Assembly: GCF_050436995.1 (NCBI RefSeq)
Contig: NC_134766.1
Coordinates: forward strand, 4,960,001-5,024,000
Length of the DNA stretch: 64,000 nt
Reading direction: 5' to 3'
Source: Anticarsia gemmatalis
Lineage: Eukaryota > Arthropoda > Insecta > Lepidoptera > Erebidae
Each line of letters begins with the position of its first letter. Position 1 is the stretch's first letter. The notes beneath the pieces are model-generated. The model was not told where the DNA came from, ran no database searches, and saw nothing but the letters and a program-made list of their open reading frames with translations. Below, piece after piece: positions 1-13,518 of the stretch. Position numbers and translations under genes: made by a program.

Positions 1-91
1 AAGCCACTGCGCCACGGAGGCAGCCAAAGTATAGATATAGCATAAGCCGTGTTACTGTAGCAGGCAAAGAAAAACTGTGAGTCAATTTTCT

Positions 92-164
92 TATCGTATG
101 GTTAGTGGTCAACCTAGTGTCAAAGTGGTTCAAGCCGCCCGAAGGCCTTTGACATGAGTCAATG
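92..164 (-). mobile_element. 5S-type SINE, 3' fragment
   Basis: The 3' body of the same SINE is seen complete at 59410-59670. The shared parts are the CTTATCGTATGGTTAGTGG edge and the CCGCCCGAAGGCCTTTGAC block. The 5S-related head is missing, so this is a truncated copy. The sequence 1-24 is a separate tRNA-like A-box region in reverse orientation (CTCCGTGGCGCAGTGGC on the - strand). Confidence 0.75.
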
Positions 165-2668
165 GCAGAATGCCATTAATAGGTACCTGAAAAAAAAGGT
201 AAGTATGACGTTTCAGCAACCCGTGTTGCCAGTTACCTAAAATGAAAGTGTTACCATGTAATAATTTGCGATTTAGGTAGTCCATGAATGAGTCAAATCA
301 TCATGATTCACTCAATTATACTGTTAATTTGCAATAATATTACCTCATTTGTCCCTAAATAATGATTTTACAGCGTTACATAAACTCTTGTGTGGTTTGA
401 TAATCCATATTTGCAACTTTTCACAAGAAATGAGCATGTAAGTCATGTTGTTTTGATTTTAATTGCGCAATGATTTTATACATGCTGAAAAATGAAAATG
501 TTTATTTGTCTGGCTTCAAGGTAAAACTGAGCAACGGATTCAGGAAATTTTTAGGCTGGAGACTGTCATAGAGGCAACTTTCGCCTGAAATCTTAATTTG
601 AATTAGATGAAATATTGCATGATAATCATACATAGACTTCATTTTTATTGTAAAATCAACGTCTAAGAGGTTTAATTAGTCGATGAAAGTTTGTACGGGT
701 CTGCTTGTTAGTCGTTTTGTTCAGCAAGCGAAATAAAGGGTAGCTATAGTATTACTTTATGCTTGTTGTTACATAAATGGTTCTTAGTATTTATTCCTTA
801 TATATCATTGAGGTAAAACCAAAAGACTGATTTCTTTCATCATTTGACGCATAAACCTTCGATAATTTTCATTTGGACTTTGAACTCATAATAAATACGG
901 ACTTTAAATCTCAAACTAAGGTTTTTTTTTCAGCTAATCGCCAATTTACATACTTTATCCTAAAAATGGTGTGAACCCAAAAATATATACTAGATTTTTT
1001 GCCTATTTTTATAAATATGGTTACGTAACTATTCAGACGCGAGTCCAACTGACATTTGGCCATTTTTTTTTGCTTCTGACCTCACACTTCTATCCACTAA
1101 AGGAAGAAGATAAAGCCGGTACATCCGTCAGCCGCGTCTGTCGAAACATCTTTATCACTGCAACTGGTGAGATTTGTAGACACAGTACGTATTATAACGG
1201 CTAATGGACTCAAAGATAACGATATTTCTAACGTTATCCATTGGTACAGGCGAGAGAAATTGACGTTGGAAACGAATTATAAAGAGTCGGGTCTTCAGTG
1301 GCGTAATTGTTGGGTAAGGTTTGAGTCTTGTAGAGAAATAATAAAACACAAAGTATTTTAAGAAACCCAAGTCTAGCAGAACAAAGATTAATAGAGCGAA
1401 GTCAATCAATCAATCAAAAAATTATCCTCACAATTTTTTGTTTTTTATATCACCTAAATATATCAGTGTATCACGTATTCATAGCTAAAATATCAAGATC
1501 TAAAGAAATAAAAAAAATTACAGAATTTTAGATCCTATCTCCCTTTTTAGCCTATATTAGTCCCACTGTGCAAACGCCTCTGCCGTAGACTAATATATTT
1601 AAAAAAATATAGCCTTGTGAAAACTCGACCACATTATACATATACACACAGTTCTTAGCTAATAAAATGATTATATTTTTTATATTTTCTCAATGACTTT
1701 TGTAATTCAGTGTACTTGTATACGTTGTTTGTTCGATACCGTATCTGATAATTACAGTTTCCTAGATAGCTTTAAAGTATTGAAATAGTACTCTCAGACT
1801 GATCGATAGGTTACCTAGTGCTATGTAGGTTAGATTAGATAGAACGAGATAAATAACTATTTTTAATCCTAACGTTGGCAGTATACAAACTACTTTGTGT
1901 ATGTGATTTGTTATTACAAAATGATTGACCATTATTAATTGCCTAATTACTTATTTTAAATCAAATATTTCAGCTTGCGTAATTTAGAAAAGTTTGAAAG
2001 GTTAATCGGAAGGCCTTTGCCCAGCAGCGGGACACAAAAGAAAGCTGAAAATAATTGAACATACACATCGAACCAGGCGCCGAAACGTCCAGAGATCCAA
2101 GGATTACCTCGTGTTTGCGTTGGTAATAAAATATACATTCTTTGAAAGACAACAAATATAATATTCTTCATCTAGTCCTGAGTTTGTAGTCAGTTTAGTT
2201 TTATGTATGCGTTTATAGCTTACCTTATGATAGCTTTGGTAACTTTATTTATAACAATTGCAAAGATAAGCATATCAAAAGAAAGAATTGCTAAAATTTT
2301 AATCTAGGAAATTAATTTATAGGCATATTAACTTAAACTAATATTGTGCTGGACCCATCTTTTCCTCTGAACCGAAAATCACCAGAAAAATATCGATACA
2401 AAATATAATTTATTCCTCATATTCAGTCTTGCATAATACACGTGAATCGCATTTTCCTCATTTATCTGAAATGTTGACAATAAATTATAATATTAACTAA
2501 GTAAACAGGATAAAATATTAAAAAATTGTCAAAAAATATTTCATTGTCGTCAATATTCCATTTTCCACTTGCTTTTGCCCACTGTTCTGCTCGCGTAGAT
2601 TTTATTATTTAGTTTACGCGATCTTTTCTTTCGCTAATGTTTTTTTAATAGTCTACATAGTTTTTATT

Positions 2669-2713
2669 AAAGGCAATATAAATTTGATATTAGATCAAAT
2701 TTATATTGCCTTT
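2669..2713. repeat. Perfect inverted repeat, 20 bp arms
   Basis: The arms 2669-2688 and 2694-2713 are perfect reverse complements around a 5-nt loop. The arm begins AAAGGCAATATAAATTTG. It is AT-rich and lies in gene-free DNA, so it could be a minimal MITE remnant or a transcribed hairpin. I recognise no known miRNA in it. Confidence 0.85.
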
Positions 2714-2884
2714 TCTACTACTTAATTTTGGTCACTAGAAATAACCATTACCTTATTAAAGGCACAAGCTATTTTAAAAACAATTCTTTTGTCATTAGAC
2801 CAATAAAGACATTCAGAAAATAACAGTACTTTACACGTTTTTAATTAAAAAAAAGTCATTAGGCTTCTAGACTCCTTTAGGCTT

Positions 2885-2921
2885 CAGTTTTCTAAAGCGG
2901 GTCGTTCGCTTTAGAAAACTG
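2885..2921. repeat. Perfect inverted repeat, 15 bp arms
   Basis: The arms CAGTTTTCTAAAGCG (2885-2899) and CGCTTTAGAAAACTG (2907-2921) flank a 7-nt loop. It lies 170 bases from the hairpin at 2669-2713 and is unrelated in sequence. Confidence 0.85.
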
Positions 2922-5900
2922 ACTTTCGTGCTCGTGTTATTATCGCATCTACCATACAAATCACTTCGGCAAACTTAGGTAACATCTCATGATAACCACA
3001 CTTCCATGTCCTTTCCTATAAACCGATAACAACCAGCCTTGGACATAACAAAAACAATATTTTGAAAAAGATCCATCTTATCTAATATTTGATATCAATT
3101 AATGTCATGGTAAGATAAACAAAGTCTTTGTTGAAACAATTTTAATTTTGTCTTTTATAATCTAAAATACAAAGGATTTATTCCGATCATTACCTTCTTG
3201 GGTATTATGATAAGCTCGTATTATTATCTTATGAAGAGATATCGTGGGCTTTTCAAGTCTTTTGGAAATACAATATATGCTTTTTATTATCTACATACTG
3301 TCTTACATAAATAACTGTCCCACTGTTAAGCCAGGGTAATTTTAATAGAAGTATATGTTCTATATTGCAGACTTCCTCTCAAAATTTAAAGAACCTTTTT
3401 GCTACAACACAAGACCGGTGCTAGATTACTAAGGACTTTTTTTTCAAAGCGGAACATAGACAAAAACATAGTTACGTACAGTTTAACTAAATATAAAATA
3501 GACTCAATCATAAACTCTTCCATTTGAAATATATATATATCTCTATAATCATCTCCGAATAGCTAAAAAACGTTCAGAGAGACGTTACCACTTGTTGACA
3601 GACTCAGATGGAGGGAGCTATGTTTGCACAGCACCGGTGACCGATACCAGAGGTCGCCACTGAGAGGGCCCGAGACCGTTTGATAAATAAACGATTTTCC
3701 TATTGTGTCCTCTTCCTTATCAGCTACGGACACGGTTGAATCACCTTTTGGTGTCAAAAACGTGTTATATTTATCTAGGAATATTATTACGTTGTTGCTT
3801 TACAGAGATTCATTATTTCTAAAATAAGTTGATTTGGACTTCAATCGGCTTTTTATCATCGGAAATTATTCAGATCGGCAAGAAAAAGTGTATTCAATTT
3901 ACAAAATAACCAAAAAACATGTTAAATTGGTATCAAATCTTCTATACTTCTATCGTAAAGTAAATCATAAGGTTTGCGACTCTACTAAACAAACTTTCCA
4001 TTCACACCAAATATCTATCATATTAAAAACATAATTAAATCGTGAATAACTTATAAATATTGAAAAATAGGCGAGTGATACAGAATTAATACTAACAGTT
4101 AACTGTAGTATTATTATTGTAACAAGAGCAAATAAGATGAAACACCTGTCTTACGTCAATCGAGAATAAAATAGACCAACAATGGTACTTGCGAACAACA
4201 TCATGTATTTATCTACTACATACTTACGTTCTGATATAGGTACGTATTTAATTAGATCTAATAAGATTCGTATTAATCATAAATCTAATTGCTTTCTTAT
4301 TAGAAAATTAAATATTGCATCAATAATTAGCAAAAGTTTGCAATCATTTTTTATTGGCAATCCGCCATTTTTTTTGTTTTCATCCTGGCAACTCGTATCC
4401 CGATTTTCATTTTTAAATTTTGAATTTAGTTCTTTGCCCTTGAAATTTTTAGCGAAGCATAAGATAGACATACCTTTTTTTATTGATTTATTCATTTAAC
4501 ACATTAAAATTCTGTTTGTTTGAACTCGTGCACGTCAATGTGATTTGAGATACATTTGTAAACAACTAAATGTAAGACAAGTGCTAATTAAACATTCTAA
4601 TGACAATATTTAATTCATTGATAGGGAATGAGAACCGATACAAGAACGTTTACAAAGATTACGAGACTCTTTGTCTGGTAATTAAAAAAAATAATGTCTA
4701 TGGTTACCGATTTAGGGGATAAAATTATTTAGTTGTATTAAAATGTGTTGTGTATGCTACGACGTAATTAAAAGGGGGTCCATGACCTTAGTAATCCATT
4801 TGGGTCATATTCTTATTGCACAAAGCGCTCATCATTTGTTTATCGTAATCGATATTGTTGCCTACAAAATGCATTTTTTAAACAATTAAATACTGGCCAG
4901 CAGATTTTTACAATACAAAATGTATTTATAAATGTTTACTTGATAGGTATGTTTTTTAATTAAACAGCTTAGTTAGCAAATTTCAACATAGCAATGTTTC
5001 AGCAATTTCATAAGTTCACGGTCACGATGCACTAAAGTCCACTTCGCTTTTGATGAAATAAAATATTTACAATCACTTTATTTTTATGTAATAGATAGGG
5101 AAATATGCTTATATTTAACAAAAATATGTATAAACCGACTTAATTGAAATAAAGATAGGTAATGCGATATATTATACACACTTTTACAAGTATTTTATTC
5201 AAAAATCCAAGCAAATTATGACAAATGAGTACCTACCTCCCACACTTTATCGTTTACGTATTGAGCCCCACATAGAGGGAGCAACCCCTCTTGCGATTAA
5301 CCGGACATATCACGGAACTTTGGGCTATGGTTTCTGGCTGATTTTAATTTCCTAGTATAAAAAAAAAGTTTGAAACAAATTGCATAATGCAAGAGTTAAA
5401 TAAAAAAGTAGGAATTGAGTGACCAGAATCCGCAAGCACTGTCGTTTGACCATATTTATAACAAATTTTGATATTACCTGACGGCATGAAGGTTTGTAGT
5501 TATACATGAAGATTTTTGTTATATTAAGCTGTTTCCACATAGATATTACAAATTCACACAGATCATTAGTATTCAATTAATATCTAACAGTTCTTTGAAG
5601 TCCGAGTGGCAGGCAAAGTGTTCCGACTTCGCGGAAGCAATTAAGGAATCAATTTAGGGAGAGAGCTTAAGGGTAGCATTACAGTATTCTTAGAATTTCT
5701 TGGCAATTTGTTCGTATATAACAGGGGGAAATCTAGGCATGAACGAAACGAAAACTGGGGCTATGTAACAGAAACATGCATCATGCAAAAACAAACGTGT
5801 CGACACAATTTTTATTTATTGTAATTCAACACCTCCCCTTGATGTGTTTTTGTACTCATAAATTATCTGTCTAACTATTATAGCTCGATTCTATAATAAA

Positions 5901-6699
5901 ACTTGTAACTAAACACGTAATCCTAATTCGATGTAATGGGATTAAGTATACAGATATAACTATTAGTTAATGATAATCGAGTAAGTTTACGTCACAAAGT
6001 TAATTCCCTGAATACCACACTTAAGTAACGAATAAGACGTGATGTGGACACTTCGATAAGGAAACTGGTCAAAACCCACAAATCATCGGCTCTATTTGTT
6101 TTTGCAACCGAATAAAGATAAAATACATATTTTTACAAGGTATTTAGATAAATACGGGTATTCATTTTATAATCTAAAATCATTTTTGATGATAACGGTG
6201 TACGATTGCGCTTGTCTTTCTTTTGAGTTTATGTTAATTTAGAGCATTGTCTCCCTTTAAATTGTATCCCGCAAAATAATTAAAACATTGATCTTCTATT
6301 TGGCTAACTGGATATTGAGTCGATTGACGTCAATTCGACTCGGGTCGGAGGCTAATAAATAATAATGTTTCGTAGTTTTAAAAACCTTTGTATAAACGAT
6401 CTTATTTAGATTAACTCCAAATTCCAAATGTTTTAATGAATTATGTTTATGTAAATCAAATAAATCCTTCTTGCCATACAATTATTTTAGTTTAAGATTT
6501 TTTTAGGTTAATATAGGGTCAATTATTTTTTGAAAAATAAGGAATCGCACCAAATTAAATCATTTTAGTTACGTATTACCTGAACTCATCATCCTTAAAC
6601 TTTGACCCAAATAATAAATTATAACTTTTAATTTATTTACCGAACTAATTTGATTAAATTATATTAGAATGTAAATAATATCCGCCATCATGGTTTTAA

Positions 6700-7245
6700 T
6701 CATAGAGATAAGACATAATAAATGGATAATGACGGAACCACTCGGTGCGGCATCTCCACGCTATTATCATTGCGCGCTCTCGGCGGTGATCCATCCACCT
6801 GAACTCGCGTAGACAATCTCGCTCGCACGACGAAACTACCGACGCTAGCTGTCTCGCTCAGTCGCGGCCCGCTCGAGATGCGCTCTCTCCTTCTCCCCGC
6901 GCACCCGGCCGCCGCTCTCGACCAATCGGCGGCCATCTTCTGCTCCCCCGAGAGCAGAGCGACAGTGCGTACTCTCATCACGATCACAAGGAGACGACAT
7001 CTCGCCGCGCGAGGTTGTCGTTCCCGCGCGAGATGCGACACACGTTCCACGCGCGAATTACTTAAATAGTGCCTTACAAATTTTACAAGTGTTTATAAAT
7101 AGAAAATAATCGAAGACTGCAAATCTGTGCTCAAAAATTAATTAAGGTGTTTAGTGAGAGACTGGACGCTGTTACGAGTGTTGTTGGACTATTTTCTGTA
7201 TTATTTCGGGCTTCGGCTGATATCGCAAAAATTATCCACCATTGG
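6700..7245 (+). promoter_or_regulatory. peb: GC-rich promoter and probable non-coding exon 1 of peb
   Basis: Between about 6750 and 7060 the composition changes sharply from AT-rich to CpG-rich, with many GCGC, CGCG and TCGC words, which is unusual in this window. It is followed by a stretch ending in a good donor, ATTGG|GTAAGTAA at 7245/7246. Reading back from that donor in the phase needed to join exon 14959-15044 meets a stop at 7139-7141 and no ATG, so exon 1 would be non-coding. The transcription start is not determined. Assignment to peb rests on strand, donor and the next compatible exon, so it is inference. Confidence 0.5.
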
Positions 7246-8489
7246 GTAAGTAATTTCGATTAGATTACGATGCAAATTATCGTTAGTGACGGCGGGCGTC
7301 GCCCTGTGTTTTAGGTACCTCTAGTAATTAATATCGAGTGGGCTCAGTGCGATACGCGACAGTCGAATGTTTCGTCGTCTCTTGACCCTTAAACCCTTGG
7401 AGGTGACGTGTGTGTTACTATTATACTTACTATTAATTTGCAGAATATCGCTTCAGATATTTTATAATCCAATTATTTTACTCCCTTTTCTGTATCACTC
7501 TATAAATATTAAAAACAGTGCGCGAAAAAAGTAGAAAATACAGAAACGCGTGAGGTTTTTTTTTACATCTTTTGTTTGCAAATTTTCGCACAATGTGTAT
7601 TTTATAAAAGTGATGAATAAAATAATAATGTTCAAGTGTTGTGTGATGATTGACGCATCATCATCGTTCGGTGATAAAGTGATCTTAATTGTCTGATAAC
7701 AGCCCGTTTTAAGTGACGTAAAAGAAAATAATCAATCAATGAATCATGAAAGTTCCGGATTTTGTATCGCAAAAAAATATCCTTTGTTTTAAGCGTATGA
7801 GAGTAAATGCATAAAAATGCAATAATTTGTTTAAATACCTACAGCTTCTTGAAATCTTGATTATTAAAATGTACCTGCAAAATATGCAAATATGTTTTTT
7901 TGCGTAAGTATTGCAAACAAAAGAGTTTTTTTTTTTAACGAGTTTGGATCACTTTCGCCGTCGGCCGCCCCGAGTGTCGACTTAATTGTTCTTCTAACTT
8001 ATACTTATATTATAATTGCCTTTATTTCATAATTTAATACTTAAGATTATACGTGTGATTAACATGTTAGTGTATTATTAAAAGCTTTGTTTTATAAATG
8101 TACGTATATGCAAGTGTTCTTTTACAATTTTATTGTTAGCGCGTTTTGTGGTAGTTTACTTACGCCATTTAGTATTCTTACTATTATATTATAAAAAAGA
8201 CAAACTAAAATCCTAGCTAAAAATATAATAATAAAGATAATTAATAAAAAAATATATCGTAAAACCTAAAAGCAAAATTGACAAAAAGCCATTGTGCCAA
8301 AGAAGCCATATTCTGCAAATTTTTAAATAAAAAAACACAGGGTCTACATTTCTACAATGATGAAACGATTGAACATTCGTATGAAATATAAATTCATATA
8401 GCATGCTGTTATGTTAATGTTTTTCAGGTGATATAAACGAATTGTAGCCGATCACGATATTGACTAATGGCGCGTCTGACTGCATGACA

Positions 8490-9910
8490 TTATTGCTTGA
8501 TAAATAATTATCTTTCCATTTATCTAAGCAGATTAACTTCGGTATAAAACAAAAATATGTCATCATTATTTTTTTAGAAAAACAATGTCATATGTCTGTA
8601 GTTATCTGTATTATCTATCATTTTAATGAGTACATATATATTTCTATCGATATTACGACATACAGTTGCAAACGTACGTCCACGAAACAGAAATTGACTG
8701 CATACCTATCCTGGTAAGAAACAACAACCATAAGATAATCTAACAAGAAAATATAACCCTTAACTTAACCATCTTCGAATAAGAAATATTGATTACCAAA
8801 ATCCAATAGAATTTTAGAATGTAGAGATATATCTTTTAACTAACAAAACGTAAGTTTTCTGCACCCCTGCAATCTCTAACTTATCTACAGGATACGCTAT
8901 CTAGTCCTTATCCATCAAACTAAAGCAAAATGCTACATTTACCTACCTTCTTTCAACCCAATACAAAACATTTTGTTCGCAAAAGCCATTTTCACGGCAC
9001 TCTTTCGTAACTCCTAAAGCAAAAGCTATTACAATCAGTTTAAGATAAGATGTATGTAACATCTGCTCTGTTATCTATTGGTCCGTGACTAAGTTGCATT
9101 AACATCTCAACTTGTTGAGAATAATGCCGCAATCAACAAATAGATAAACACTTGATTCTCTTGATAAATCGTATTAGATGACAACAAAACTGTTTTGGGA
9201 TATTCCTTTAAGCTATGGGAGATTTTGTAGAAAGAATAATGTGAAACGAAAGAATACTGTGTAAATAGTACCTAGTTGTTATATTTCAGATTTTCAAGGT
9301 TCTACAATTTTCGATTAGACCGAATGATAATATTTTTTCTCTTACATTAAGCTTTTAATTAAACGTTCAAGTAATTGCATTGATTTAACACAGATCACAC
9401 TAGAATTAAAAAATAAAAAGGATTTCAAAACCTTTATATCTAGGCTGTATCTGGAGGTCTGGTCTATCTAAAGTGATCGTCTACATGTTACTTACGTACT
9501 TATCTAATTCTGTTGAAAAACACAAAAATCTCAAAGCCCGATAAATTTACACAAATCGTCCCAAAAACAAAATCTTATATAGGTATCCTATCGAAAACTC
9601 ATCAAAACAATTTCAAAAGCGCAATCAGAATCGATAAAATCATTACATAATCATCTAAAGAGCACATAGCTATCACGACTATCACTTAAGATACAACATA
9701 TCGAGATAATAACGTACAAATGTCTCAATGAGATGAGACATTATCTGCCACTTATCTCGCCGTTGTATCTCGTAAGATTCATTGTTTCACAATGTGATAA
9801 CACGGTGATTATATTGTGATTTCTTGCTCAAGTGCGCTTCACTTGTTTGTCGATAAAAATCTATTGATGATGAGATGAGAGTAGGCGTTTTATACTTACT
9901 TATCAATCAT
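8490..9910. promoter_or_regulatory. Candidate enhancer: dense WGATAR cluster
   Basis: By hand I count about 24 matches to WGATAR on either strand in roughly 1.4 kb. Examples lie near 8499, 8515, 8605, 8733, 8881, 9045, 9073, 9140, 9322, 9502, 9703, 9751, 9761 and 9799. Given the AT content about five or six would be expected by chance. GATA factors are known regulators of amnioserosa and gut genes in flies, where hindsight is expressed, so an enhancer in this intron is a reasonable inference. Confidence 0.35.
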
Positions 9911-10333
9911 GTGTTAATTTAAAGCTCGTTCATATATTAGTATTTTTTTATCATATAATACTCGGCTGCCTTTACATACTTATAGGAATACAGGCTATTT
10001 AGAATACAGAAAGGCTTTAATATTGGCCGCTTAGGATTTTTTTTTGTTAACACAGACAACTGTAGGAACGGTTTTGTGAGGCTTAGATTCAGTTCATCGT
10101 TTATTAAATAAAGAGAATTATGGTAAAAACAATAATTCCATATTTACGAATAATATTTTCATAAGATTCTAATACGAACAAGATATTTTGGTATTCTAAT
10201 AAGCTTAAATCTAACAAGAATAAATAGGTTTTCCTCATCAACGTGACGCAAACATCGAAAAGCACATTACGAATGACCGTTTAGTAATTGCAACACCAAA
10301 TTAAGCAATTAACATGTACCTGAAATGATGCAT

Positions 10334-10406
10334 TGGGAATTAAACAGGGAAAAAACCACGAATACATTTAAGATGTATTCGTGGTTTTATCCCCGTTTAA
10401 TTCCCA
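10334..10406. repeat. Long hairpin, about 34 bp arms
   Basis: The arm 10334-10367 begins TGGGAATTAAACAGGG and pairs with 10373-10406, which ends CGTTTAATTCCCA, around a 5-nt loop. Only one or two mismatches interrupt the stem. This is probably a very short MITE. It is a single copy in the window. Confidence 0.85.
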
Positions 10407-10467
10407 TTAGATTTAAACCTATTTCCCGACACGTTACAACTTTTGAAACAAAAGCTTTATGAGTAAC

Positions 10468-10917
10468 TAGCTGACCCCCGCAACTTCGCTTGCATCACAT
10501 AAGAGAGATAGGGTCAGAATTTTCCACGTTTTTGTAACACTTTTTACTGTTACTCTGCTCCTATTGGTCGTAGCGTGATGATACAAAATATGCTTTTTTT
10601 TCACGAAAAATATTCTAAAAATTATTTATATCTCTTAATATATTTATGTAACGAAGTTGCGCTAAGGCATATCCGTCATTAAAACAGTTGCCATGACAAC
10701 GGAATTTTGTTAATTCATTCGCGACTTCGTTCGCCACCTGAATTTTCCCGGGAAATGCGTCATTTTCCCGGGGTAAAAAGTAGCCTATGTCCTTTCTCGG
10801 GTATCAAAATATCTCCATACCAAATTTCATGCAAATCGGTTCAGTAGTTTGGCCGTGATTGAGTAGCAGACAGACAGACAGACAGAGTTACTTTCGCATT
10901 TATAATATTAGTATGGA
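10468..10917 (+). mobile_element. RTE-like non-LTR element, 3' end
   Basis: It starts with GCTGACCCCCGCAACTTCGC and ends with a CAGA microsatellite followed by TTATAATATTAGTATGGAT. This 3' signature recurs at 15065, 49686, 56770 and 57220 and is typical of abundant lepidopteran RTE-type elements. No reverse transcriptase is left, so it is 5' truncated. The family name is from memory and is hedged. Confidence 0.6.
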
Positions 10918-11004
10918 TATGGATAAAAAAACAATGCAAAATACCAATAAACCCACAGGAAACGCAAACTATACAGTAACCACCTAATACAAGCGAACAT
11001 ACGT

Positions 11005-11140
11005 CTCCGTGCTTCGAAGGGCACGTAAAAAATCAGTCCCGGTTGTTGTTTATTAAGATAAAAGATGTTAAACCACGTCAAAGGCCTTCGGGCGGCTTGA
11101 ACAACTTTGACACTAGGTTGACCACTAACCATTAGATAAG
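11005..11140 (+). mobile_element. 5S-type SINE, 5'-truncated copy
   Basis: It matches the 3' two-thirds of the copy at 18362-18613, from the CGTGCTTCG..GGGCACGTAAA block to the ACCACTAACCAT..GATAAG end. The 5S-like head with GATGGGTGACCGC is absent. It lies about 90 bases after the LINE tail. Confidence 0.75.
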
Positions 11141-12249
11141 AAAATGTCTTTAAGAATATTTAAGATCTTTTTTTGAGTTCGAAGTGTTAGTAAGTCTACG
11201 TGATTAGTACCACCTACAAACACTCAGAGAGAACTGAGTAATAATTAAGATATTAGATGTAACGGATCACGTCTACACGACTGATAACAAATCCTTGTAC
11301 TGATAACTATCGGTACTTCGTTTTATTACTCTATTTATTGTTATTGCTAATGAAGACATGATTTTTGTTTTTACACGTTAAAAGATTACGTTAAAATGCG
11401 GATAATTTTGTTAGTGCAAAATTTATGAGAATAACCCGCCTGGAGTGTTGGTTTTGACATAAGGTTTAGTCTACACTTCACATCCCTAGTTAGTCCCTGT
11501 CTATAATCTCAGAAAAGGTAATTGGAATTTATTTACTCTATGGTTTTTTAAACAAACATGCCTTTCCCCGCAATGACTCGGCACTGAATAATCAATGGGA
11601 ATTTAAAACAACATATTTGCGCCAAAAATCCATCCGGAATTTTCAAAGCCGCAATAAACCAATTGATAATTTCATAATACACGAGTTTTTAATAAAGAAA
11701 AACTTTACTGACGAAAAGTAAAAGCACAGTGAGAATTATTATGCCTCTTAATAGCTCCGAGTGTTATTTATCTATTTAACCAATTTTAAAAGAAGAAGCT
11801 TGTTCGGACATTTTATCAAAGAATTATACCATTTCGGGGATTTCCCTTCTCATATAACCTAAACAAAATTAAATTAGCAATGACAAACGGGTCCTTTAAA
11901 ATCAAAACAACATCCTTATACCCAATGAGACGGCATACTGAAATCAGTTATAGATAACCTAACAAAGAGACCGCTTTACAAGATAAGTATTAATATTGTA
12001 TTACTTTTCCAAGTACAGTGTAATCCTGATCAAACGCACCGCCAGGCATCGTTTTCAAAGCGCAACATGAAACTTGTGGAAAGATGATTTTGCTTTCCGT
12101 GGAAATTGTAAGATTATTTCATGTTAAACCTGCTTCCTTGAAAGGCCGGAGTCCCATTCATAATAACGTAGTTAAATAAAAAGAATCCAATTCATAATAT
12201 GAGTGGTGATTTTATAACCAAAACTTTAGTATTACAAAAGTAAGTCTAA

Positions 12250-12364
12250 CCCCCGGTTTCTGAGGTACATATACCGGTAATTTATCTATTCAATAGTGTT
12301 TAAACTCATACAAAAAAACGCTATTGAATAGATAAACTACCACTAAAGGTACTTAGGAACTGGG
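12250..12364. mobile_element. 115 bp hairpin MITE, copy 1
   Basis: It begins CCCCCGGTTTCTGAGGTACA and its two halves are near-complete reverse complements (CTATTGAATAGATAAACTACC on the right pairs with the left half). The same element occurs at 35420, 35834 and 54482. This copy is the most diverged, with a damaged right end (ACTTAGGAACTGGG). Confidence 0.85.
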
Positions 12365-13518
12365 CATAAGTAATTTCTAACCGATCGAGCTATTATGACC
12401 AATTGTATATCACTATTATTTTAATTCAAAGATTTCCTTTCTGTATTTCTCTGCTCGCAATTTTGGATACGTGAAAAGATATCTGGGATGCCTAGAGCGA
12501 GTTATTTTTACGTACCCCGAGACGTAGACCGCGTTTTGCTCTGTGATTGGTTAAGAATTTGTAGCGGACCAATCAGAGCACTAAACGTTATGTAAAATAA
12601 ACTCGTTATAGGTACTCTGATAGAAACCTATGTAAAGTAACTAAAACCTAAGAATTTATTTCTCATATATCGACTATTTTCCATGTAAATAAGTCATCGG
12701 AGATAAATAATTATGATGCGTTTTTGCGAAACAATTTCTGAAGTTTAGCTTCATAGAAACACAGCTTACCTCATAAAGTTAGCAAGGAAAAGATCACAAT
12801 CAGATAGATTAATTAAGATAAACCACAGTAATGAATACCTAGTCCAAGAAGCGTAAGTGACGAGATTTACAATGATTTATTCTTACCTAGAATCCGTTAC
12901 GAGTGAGTGCTATTAACAAGTCAGATTAAATGGTTCAGACATAAGAACCGACTGGCGATTGATGTGGGATGCAACCTGTCAGTAAGTAAACTACAGTTTT
13001 CCTCGTCTATATAACTTATTTAAGACTTCATAATTTCTTAAATTAGCAGGTAATTGAGATCCAGAAGTGACCTTAAGACGAAGATTTATCACGGGTGACA
13101 AGACAGTCATCTTTTCAGTGCTACTGAAAGCAAGCTACAATTAATTTTCTAAAGATTTAGATCGTCTAAAAAGCCTGAAATATAACACAGAGATATACAA
13201 ATATAATGTATAACGACGCAAAAAAAGTTAACTGCAATTACAAGTGCAATCAATTTGTCAAACAAATTCCTCTATATACAAGTATCGAGTACATAACTCG
13301 TAAAAATCTAGCCGAGTACATTAAGTAACCGGCTGGTTGTACATAAGTGGCGCATACCAGCCGGGCAGGTTATTAGCACGCATTGTCTGGACTAGAATAG
13401 GTCGAGCAACGCGCGCGCACCGACCAGTCGAAGTAATGCGACCAACGTCATGTGTAATAAAATCAGGATATTTTGTAACATATTTGTTAAGGATTAGATT
13501 CTTGTTGATATATTAATT

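Larger units (their letters stand above)
1..6699. other. Intergenic, AT-rich, no supported gene
   Basis: No exon chain or recognisable protein was found. The stretch holds a tRNA-type SINE edge at 1-24, a 5S-SINE 3' fragment at 92-164, a SINE tail remnant around 2010-2045, and two perfect hairpins at 2669-2713 and 2885-2921. The open frames here are short and resemble no family I recognise. One frame near 1167-1361 ends close to a good donor-like GTAAGG, but it has no partner exon and is left unassigned. Confidence 0.6.

Noticed and set aside
1167..1361. 64-codon frame ending near a GTAAGG donor
   Set aside because: No recognisable family, no matching exon before or after, and the acceptor is only moderate. 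It could be an orphan exon but cannot be supported.
6700..7050. 116-codon Arg/Ala-rich frame on the - strand
   Set aside because: It arises from the CpG-rich promoter composition. Low-complexity arginine-rich translation without family resemblance.
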